Positions 57,028 to 64,000 of a stretch of DNA of 64,000 nucleotides are shown in pieces. The notes beneath the pieces are model-generated. The model was not told the DNA's origin, ran no database searches, and saw only the letters and a program-made list of their open reading frames with translations. The stretch is taken from positions 26,112,596 through 26,176,595 of the forward strand of contig OX411556.1 of NCBI GenBank assembly GCA_948146395.1, written 5' to 3'. A program made the position numbers and the translations under genes. The number at the start of each line of letters is the position of its first letter. Position 1 is the stretch's first letter. Origin of the DNA: Fragum whitleyi (Eukaryota; Mollusca; Bivalvia; Cardiida; Cardiidae).

Positions 57028-58268
57028 GAAATAGCGCGCGCTTGTTAAAAACAAGTGCATCAGCCAATGTTACTATTCAAAAACTTTCAACACTTTTGAC
57101 TTCGACTGATGACCTTGAAATCTTTATCAACAGAAAGGTATTGTCACAAACTATACTTATGTGATAAATGAAGACTCCAACCCTTACCAATCAGAGATTA
57201 TGGCCAATGTTTAAGTTCTGGGGGACAATCGGACAAACTGAATCACGGACATATTGACAAACAGACATAACAAAAAATATATGCCCCTGACCTATCGATG
57301 CAGAGTCATAAAAAAGAATAATTACGTCAAATTTATACAGGTTCAATAAATCAAAGTATGAAAGAAACCAACTTTATAACCCTACGAATATCCTGTGAAC
57401 AGTTAAAGAGAATCTGGTACAAATTTGGGTATCAATTGTCTTCAATATTGAAGGCGTTGATTCTTTATGTATTTGTAAGCATTCTGTAAAATTTAAAGAA
57501 AGTTATATTAATTTCATTGTATTTTTCCATCGAACAAGATTGTAAGCATTTTCCTGTTTGTTCCAAACGAACCGTCCCGCATTTAAACAACAGTTCTGTT
57601 CCTAAATAGCCGTGAATAATCCCTACCCAACAACTACAGATATAATCACAGTTGATGAACTGAGTTTTTTTTTTCAATTAATCTTAAATTCAAAAGAAAG
57701 AATAATCAAAATGAGGTGAGTTGTTTCATTGAATTACTTTCCTTCGAATTTTGATGTGTATTTTTTTTTATTTTCTGTCCATCAACATGTTGATAACCTC
57801 TTGGCAAGGGCCCTCGATCTTTTATAAGTTTGTATAAAAAGCAATAGTGATCATCTACACCTTGACGTTAATACCTGGTTCAATTTTGGAGATCCTAAGT
57901 AAATTTTGTTTCAAGTAATCATACTGATAGGGTTTGGTCTACCAATCGACCCACATGGCCAAAGTAATTCGTTGAAGGGGGCATAAAAAAGTGTTTTTTC
58001 TCTTTATACCCTACAAAAAATCATGTAGTTTGTTTCAAGAGAATGAAATCATATTTGTTGATGTAATTGCACTAAAGCAAATTATTAAAATTATTTGACA
58101 TAAAAAGAGTTTGTTCGAGAAAACAACACTTTTCTCCTGGTTTCATACTGTCCGTAATTACACATGGGATGCTTATAAACTTCGATAGACTTTATCGAAA
58201 GAACAGGAATGCTTTACCCTTCAGAAGACCTTTTTTACTGATTTTCCAACAAACATTTGACCCCCTTT
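54956..58268. other. Non-coding with scattered repeat remnants
   Basis: An (AAT)n microsatellite at 56996-57024 and a remnant of the array-type repeat at about 56530-56990. No exon with splice sites recognised. Confidence 0.45.
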
Positions 58269-59900
58269 TGATACGCCGCCGAAGGCGGTCGTATATTGGC
58301 GTCATCCTCTCCGGCTTTCCATTTGTCCGTCCGTCCACCCAACCGTCTGTCCGTCCGTACGTCCACTTTTCTCGTAAGCACAACTCCTCCCTCATTTATG
58401 GATCGATTTAAGGTAACTGCGGAAACATAGAGGACCATTTTAGGACCAAATTTTAAGTTGTCTGTAAATCATGTCATATGCGATAAAACTGAACTTTGAA
58501 GTTCCCTCTTTCATATTTCGGTCCAAAAAAGGGATTTCATATCGTAGAGTTGACATCATGACGTCATCAAGGGGCCGACTCCTTTTTAGGGACCAAATTC
58601 AGTAATTGTCCATTTTTGAAATAAAATAAACATATGTCTTCGGGTTAGATTTTTTGTAAAATTCGATTCTGCGAAGATATCGCAAATCAAAGGATTTTTC
58701 AACGTCGCGTCAAATGTTCACAAAAGCTGTCTTTTTAAACGGATGGAAAATAAGATGAATTTTTGTATTTCTTAAAATCACATTCAGATTTAATGCTTCT
58801 GAAGTATTTTAGAAAACGTTATTGCACGGAGATTGGCTCCAAATAAGCATAGTACCGATGGTTTTGGTGCGACGTCGAATTCGACGAAAATGTTGCAACA
58901 ACTTCACAAAATCGACTTTAATAAAAAATCTAACCCGAAGACATATCATTTTTATTTGATTAAAGCAATGCATATTCCTTTCGCTTCAAAATAACAAAAA
59001 TTCAGCATAGGTCACCGGACAACATTTTTAAAATTTCTTTTCATTTACAAAAGATGAAATGAAAAATGAAACGTCAAACCTTAAAATTCGCGAAATAGAT
59101 GGCGTTTCGTGTCTGTTATTCTATTTGAATGTGCAAAGAAATTAAACGACTAGATCGGGCATTCTTGGACTCTCTTAATGAAATTATTTGCAAAAACTGA
59201 TTTTGGCGGATCGAAAAGGGGTTGGCCCTTTAATGACGTCACAACGTCAAATGAAAGAGCTTCGGACCCTTTTCATTGCGTCTTAGCTAATGCCCCCATT
59301 TCAAAAATAAATCTCAGCAATTATTGTGAGATTTTAAGAATGTCGAAAATTCGACAATGTTATCTGTCCGCAGTTACCTTAAATGGAACTTTCACAAAAT
59401 TTTCTTAGTAACCTGACCATGCGCATGAAGTCACGGTTTGGTGAATTTTAGCCGTGTAAAAAATCTCGTGAGCGCAAATCCTCCCTCATTTACGGACCGA
59501 TTTTTATTAAACTTTCATAGAATGTTCATAGTCACCTTACCATGCGCATGAAGTCATGGTTTGGTGAATTTCAGCCGCGTCATGAAAAAGGGGCCTTCAT
59601 GTAAAAAGTCTTGTGAGCACAACTCCTCCTCATTTTTGGACCGATTTCGAAGAAACTTTCACAGAATGTTCCTAGTCACCTGACCTAGCGCATAAAGTCA
59701 TGGTTTTGAGAGTTTGGGCAGCGTCATGGAAAAGGGGCTTTCATGTAAAAAATCGCAACTCTTCCTTATTTATGAATTCATTCTTAAGAAATCTCCATGA
59801 AATTTTCATTGTTACCTGAATTTGTGCATATTGTTGCAGTTAAGTGAATTTCAGCCTCGTCATGGAAAAAGGGGCCTTCATGTCAAAATTATCTTTTTAT
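58269..59900 (+). repeat. Array-type repeat with CTCCTCCCTCATTT units
   Basis: GCCGCCGAAGGCGGTCGTAT, a CGTCCGTCC-rich stretch, then four units of about 140 bp with CAACTCCTCCCTCATTTATG, GACCGATTT and CTGACCATGCGCATGAAG (near 58380, 59460, 59605, 59750). Interrupted by the TTAA element below. Confidence 0.7.
58412..59378. mobile_element. TTAA-inserted DNA element, 967 bp
   Basis: GGTAACTGCGG and the inverse CCGCAGTTACC flanked by TTAA at 58408-58411 and 59379-59382. It splits a repeat unit whose uninterrupted relatives read through the target. An inner inverted pair (GTCTTCGGGTTAGATTTTTT near 58637, and inverse near 58924) lies inside. Only short frames. Confidence 0.75.
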
Positions 59901-59904
59901 TATT

Positions 59905-59985
59905 ATTAGTTGCAGTTTAAGGAGGCGTTAAACCCCATCCATTCATCCATTCAATCAATCAGTCAATCAATCAATTATAACAAAT
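59905..59985 (+). repeat. SINE tail fragment
   Basis: AGGAGGCGTTAAACCCCATCC followed by CATTCAATCAATCAG, as at the 3' end of the SINE at 53847. Confidence 0.5.
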
Positions 59986-61611
59986 AGTTTAAACTTGACA
60001 ATTTAAAAAACAGAGTCTGCAAATGTTTTGAATTTGGTACTGTAAAAATAAGTAGTGTCTACAACAATTTTCATTAAATAGCAGGCGTATTTTGTGACGA
60101 TGGCACTCTTGTTCTAGAAACATTAAGAGGAAGCTTAAAGGGACTGCAATGATTTTTCAGACTTAATCGCAAAAAAATGTAGCAGAAAAAGTTATATAAA
60201 ACCTATTTTCCCGTTCTCTGTTCGGCCTTTTCCATCCGATTGTTTGAATGTTAAAAGTGGCAATCCTATGACCCTACAAATATCATATGGACGTTTCTAG
60301 AGAATTGCTAAAGATTTTCTTAGCACGAGATCTTAAAGTATTTTTAGTGCTAAGCCTAGATTAACTAAGACCTGAATTTTAAATTTACACTATAGTTCGG
60401 CTGAGATATATGCATGAAATAGAAGATGACATAAGTACTATGTCTTGATAAAACACTTCTGAAAGTCTTAATAGAGAACAAGAAGAAGTTTTATGATTTC
60501 GGGCCTTGTATCAGAAAGTTGAGCTTAAATGACTGGTGTTGATGAAATGTTTCCTTGGTTTATAGATGTTTTATTTTTTTAGGAACGTAACTTCAGTTTC
60601 CTGAAACCAACTGTGAAATACATTTTATGTTGAAAATAGCAACCAGTATGTGCAGCTAACCGTGCGGGTTCCCTTACGCTGTTTTGCAGCTAATGATTGA
60701 GTAAAGTGACAGCTTTTCGTAAAGTGACTTTTCGACGGTACCTCGTTAAATATTGTTTATTTTCATAAATATAGCATAAATGGATCGAATAGTAACATTT
60801 ACGTAAAGGTAAGTTATTACTATGCATACGTTCACTTTCAGAAAATGAATCGATGTATTTCCGAAAGGATGACACGTGAAAAGTTAAGCTGTCAGTTGGT
60901 CGCCAACGACAAATATCAGTAATTTGTTTTTTTATAAACCAGTAAAGTAATCGTGGCTTGAACTGATTGTAGCGTGTCTAAGCATTAATTTAAGCGCTGA
61001 AACGTTATATTCTGTCTCATAATTTTAACACAATATTCATTTTTCATAAAATTATTTACTGCAACTAACTGATTAGCTACGGACAGTCATCACAGCTTCC
61101 GATTTGCGAAATTATTCGTTGGTCAACTTTGTTTAAGAAATTAAGAAATTCAGGAGGGGTTGGAGTGACCTTGTTTTGAAGATACACGTACATTTTTATG
61201 TTTATTTTGAGGACCACATGTAAGATTCAGTTGATAGAATCGGGAGAATTCGTGGATCGAAAGAGATAGAAATAATTAATTCAATTAAACGCAAAAAATC
61301 GTAGTTCCAGATAAAAAAACACCATTCAATGGTTTTACAATTTTACAATGCTTTTCACAATTATATACCTTGTCACAAATAAATGAAAATGATAATGAAA
61401 ATAATGAATTCATACGAGTCTGCTTAAGATCACATAATAAGATTCACAAGTACACGAAACAAAAAACAAATTATCCTACAGTTTTTATACATAACCCGAA
61501 CTGCAGAATATCACACGTGTTCGCATATTGAACCATTCACTCTTGTAGCCTAGCACATCGCATGCATAAATGTAAACAGTAAAAATTTGGCGCCATTTAG
61601 TTTGTTCAATG
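59986..61611. other. Non-coding, nothing identified
   Basis: Downstream of the GPCR stop codon on the minus strand; the first part may be its 3' UTR. No other feature seen. Confidence 0.45.
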
Positions 61612-61617
61612 TTTATT
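61612..61617 (-). promoter_or_regulatory. Possible polyadenylation signal AATAAA
   Basis: AATAAA on the minus strand 13 bp after the GPCR stop codon. The 3' UTR would be very short; a second AATAAA near 61206 is an alternative. Confidence 0.3.
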
Positions 61618-61629
61618 CCAAAGACACCA

Positions 61630-61881
61630 TCAAATATCCAAAAGTTTATCATCCTGAATACCACCATTCCTGTTTTGAATGTCCTGCATTTGTACAAGGT
61701 CTGTTTTCACTGTTTTACTATGGTTTTTGCTCTTATCCCCATCAACTTTTTGCGTCACTTCCGAATAGTACGTGGCAAATGAAGGCAATCTTTTGGAAGA
61801 CCTGAACCGATTGACAGACGTTTTGATGCAGTGAATTACCTCCCCGTTGAAATAACAAAACACCAAGGCTATGATTCCTCC
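61630..61881 (-). CDS. Class B GPCR, last coding exon (TM7, helix 8, tail)
   Basis: Phase-0 acceptor TTTTTTCAG at 61882-61883. Starts GGIIALVFCYFNGEVIHCIK: the QG(x)xxAxxFCxFNGEV stretch across the junction is diagnostic for class B receptors (calcitonin, CRF, PDF/DH31 types). About 60 residues of basic, Ser/Lys-rich cytoplasmic tail follow, ending DDKLLDI and a TGA. The family is certain; the exact ligand class cannot be fixed from TM6-TM7. Gene continues past the right edge. Confidence 0.9.
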   Translation of the reverse strand, partial: GGIIALVFCYFNGEVIHCIKTSVNRFRSSKRLPSFATYYSEVTQKVDGDKSKNHSKTVKTDLVQMQDIQNRNGGIQDDKLLDI

Positions 61882-62096
61882 CTGAAAAAATAACACACGC
61901 GACCCATTACGTGAAAAAATGAGACTAAAAAGTCGGACTATGCGGACTACACAGACTTTTTAGTGTCGAAACCTTTCCCACTTGGTTGATTTACTAGATA
62001 AAAGCATTTTTGAACTGCAAAATGTTTTTGACATATTTCTCATATCAATAACAAATTAAAATTGATAAGACTACACGTATAATAATTTAGACTTAC

Positions 62097-62131
62097 CGAG
62101 CTTTGGTTTGAGTTTGAGTTTTGATCTTAGT
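62097..62131 (-). other. Candidate non-coding first exon
   Basis: About 35 nt between a predicted start site near 62131 (TTACTAAG, at the expected distance from the TATA box) and a consensus donor CTCG|GTAAGT at 62096. No ATG inside. It could be the 5' UTR exon that joins the acceptor at 30912 directly before the ATG of the modular secreted protein, which would make a 31-kb intron. Alternatively it belongs to an unseen transcript or is chance. It lies inside the last intron of the class B GPCR gene, same strand. Confidence 0.35.
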
Positions 62132-62152
62132 AAGAACGGACGGTTGTTAGTG

Positions 62153-62160
62153 TATTTATA
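62153..62160 (-). promoter_or_regulatory. TATA box (TATAAATA)
   Basis: TATAAATA on the minus strand, about 30 bases upstream of a possible initiator and 64 bases upstream of a GTAAGT donor. Position and spacing fit an RNA polymerase II core promoter. In AT-rich DNA a lone TATA is weak evidence; the nearby donor raises it. Confidence 0.4.
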
Positions 62161-62566
62161 AGGATTCTCGTCAAATATACGAGAACAATGAATATCCGAA
62201 ATAATGTTTTTAATTCGTGAATTACTATTAATGAAAACGCTAAGAGCCGTGGTCAGGAGAGATAAACTTAATGAAAAATTTCCTTTAGAGAACTGGTATT
62301 ATCTTTTCTTTAGCATAATTATGTGTCCGCTATAGTGTCATTGATTCTCTGAAAATAATTCTGGTCGTTTATTTCTGGTCGCCATTTCAGAATGAACATA
62401 CATTACTAATGTTCCGGGCTTCCTATATTTCGTAGAATATTTACCTTCTTCTTTAAACTGCACCCTTCGTGAAAAATATCACTAATTCATTTTTGTTACA
62501 ATAATGAAACTTGTGTATATCCGCCAAGCTACAAGGGTATATCTTTTATCCTTCAAATATATATGG

Positions 62567-62765
62567 GCCTGTGCGTGACATTTCTAACAATTTGAAAAGT
62601 GCGTGAGGTGCATACATTGAGTAGGGTAGAAAAGCCTCATACTGTAAATATTAAGTCACTTAATGGTCTACAGATATTTTGGGACTTTATCTATTTACTA
62701 AACGCATAGTATAGACTCTCAAGACTGTGCAGATGCACAGACTGGTCGGAGTAGATGCCAACTGA
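62567..62765. mobile_element. MITE family B, partial
   Basis: GCCTGTGCGTGACATTTCTAAC at the left with the family interior (TTTACTAAACGCATAG, GACTGGTCGGAG); right end lost. In the last GPCR intron. Confidence 0.6.
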
Positions 62766-62920
62766 ATGAAGCATTTCAAAAATTCTTCCACGGGAAAACA
62801 GAATAATCATTCTGTATTCAGCAAATTATTATTTGCTTAAAGTTTCGTCCATGCAGTCTTACTAGTACTACCATGACTCACATATTTACCAACTGAAGGT
62901 TTCTAGGAGTTTTGTTTTAC

Positions 62921-63053
62921 CTGAAGATCTGTAATGATTGTCGACACAATTTCATAAACATCTTGTATAGACGAATCCTTTGGACGATATATCACCAGGA
63001 ATAGCTGTAGACCAAACAGTGGAATTAGGACAAATGTGGCCCGTAACGCACGT
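62921..63053 (-). CDS. Class B GPCR, penultimate exon (TM6 to TM7 start)
   Basis: 133 nt with acceptor CTTCAG at 63054-63055 and donor CAG|GTAAAA at 62920. Translation RALRATFVLIPLFGLQLFLV, then IYRPKDSS, then IQDVYEIVSTIITDLQ. The RATxxLIPLFGL pattern is the TM6 signature of secretin-family receptors; the next part is extracellular loop 3 and the start of TM7. One base at the 5' end completes a codon begun in an exon outside the window. Confidence 0.88.
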
Positions 63054-63118
63054 CTGAAGACAAAACCATGTCAATACATGTTAGTAAAGAGAAATAAGGA
63101 ACACTTTTAGGTCTGATG

Positions 63119-63282
63119 TGATTGTTTACCGTCTTGAACGATTTCGATGTATTTTTTCAATAATTTCGGAGCGTTCTTGAGTGATTGGAGTGAGTGTTTG
63201 GATTGAATGGTTGGAGCGCTGAGAGAGTGAGTTTAAATGGTTTTGATCGGAATGAGTGTCAAGTTCACGATGTGGTTAACTG
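63119..63282. mobile_element. MITE family A, right half
   Basis: Interior GGAGCGTTCTTGAGTGATTGG and right end AAGTTCACGATGTGGTTAACTG followed by TA. Confidence 0.6.
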
Positions 63283-63325
63283 TAACTACCATATGTTAAA
63301 GCGGAATGGCGAACAAGAGGGCTAC

Positions 63326-63785
63326 GGGGGTCCTTTATTGCTCACCTGAGTATATGAGCTTCAAGCTTTAATGTCTTTCTACAATTTCTCTATGATTTAT
63401 ATTGGATATATTTAGATCACATAGGGCTTAAACATCAGAAATAAATGAAGTAAATATAAAACGGTTTGGTAGCGAAGTATAAAACCAAACCACAAATTTT
63501 GGAAAATAATATTTTTTTAAGGTTAAGATTGAGACCTTCGATCTGGGAGCAATTTAAAGTCCTTAGTCATGTAGCAATTATTTAACCAAAACTTGAAAGA
63601 TATCAGAGCCTGTAAGTGTCATTTCCAACAATTTAAAATGTGCGCAAAGCAAAACTTTTGGCCAGCATGCGCAGCGGCACAGTTTGATGAAGTAAGGTGG
63701 AACGTTTTGGAGGAAGAGATTTTTTAGTATAATTGTTTATGGATGGACGAACATACAGACAGACGACAGAGAGGTGAGCTAATTA
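63326..63785. repeat. Array-type repeat remnant with a family B fragment
   Basis: GGTCCTTTATTGCTCACCTGAG start and ACAGACAGACGACAGAGAGGTG end match the ends of the element at 52855-54280. A piece of family B (GTCATTTCCAACAATTTAAAATG) lies at about 63606-63690. Confidence 0.45.
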
Positions 63786-64000
63786 AAGTTTAAAATTCGC
63801 CATTTTCACGACAGCTGAATTCTTAAAGGGCAAATGGCTTGTATGCCTACATTCAAAAGGCCCTTACATGCATGAATTTTGGTATGAATTTCATATAAAT
63901 TACAATCCATTCGTCCCTTTCAGCGAATAAAAAAAAGATTCGATGAGAAACATTTGTTTGTTTGCTTGTGTTTTTTCATGTTTTCAAGTGGAGCACAAAT

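Noticed and set aside
58192..58438. Arg/Gly-rich small frames
   Set aside because: They arise from a CCGTCCGT-rich dispersed repeat.

Overview
The window is AT-rich, intron-rich animal DNA dominated by small transposable elements. The repeat content (a tRNA-headed SINE whose 3' end reads GGCGTAAAACCCCATTCAATCAATCA, many TIR and foldback MITEs, 120-145-bp repeat arrays, non-LTR retrotransposon remnants) and a cysteine-free modular secreted protein suggest a bivalve or similar mollusc. That placement is inference; no species call is made.

Main gene (minus strand, 56..30911 and running off the left edge). By joining acceptor and donor sites I reconstruct 25 coding exons (4807 nt, about 1602 residues) of one secreted protein. 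Order: a signal peptide exon at 30791-30911; a Pro/Gly-rich exon; one divergent copy of a 52-61-residue module; two micro-exons; ten modules (25007 down to 15929); a 372-residue Gly/Ser/Asn/Asp-rich exon with RTX-like GNDLL motifs; a 155-residue Gly/Ser/Asp-rich exon; two more micro-exons; and six modules of a second, more uniform subfamily (8834 down to 56). Every exon after the first starts and ends in phase 1 and has a length divisible by three, so exons can be duplicated or skipped without breaking frame. The module core is M(L/I)xG...G..YNYxG..A..G..TL(S/T)...L..L. I do not recognise the family. No exon after the signal peptide contains cysteine. The likely setting is an extracellular matrix such as shell, byssus or cuticle (inference).

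A TATA box and a short non-coding exon with a GTAAGT donor lie at 62097-62160. They could be the 5' end of the main gene, which has a splice acceptor directly in front of its ATG; this would need a 31-kb first intron.

Right end (minus strand, 61630..63053 and beyond the right edge): the last two coding exons of a class B (secretin-family) GPCR, covering TM6, TM7, the NGEV motif of helix 8 and the cytoplasmic tail.

31-61 kb: no convincing host coding exon. It holds nested transposable elements: a 5'-truncated LINE with a YADD reverse transcriptase (47144-48487), a second LINE tail (36325-37480), a degenerate PIF/Harbinger element (49868-51242), TTAA-flanked elements (33000-33771, 58412-59378), a SINE with a clear 11-bp target duplication (53847-54128), a cluster of foldback elements sharing CAGGATGA-type ends (37.8-46.5 kb), and several Tc1/mariner-like MITEs with TA flanks. 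The same MITE families fill the introns of the main gene.
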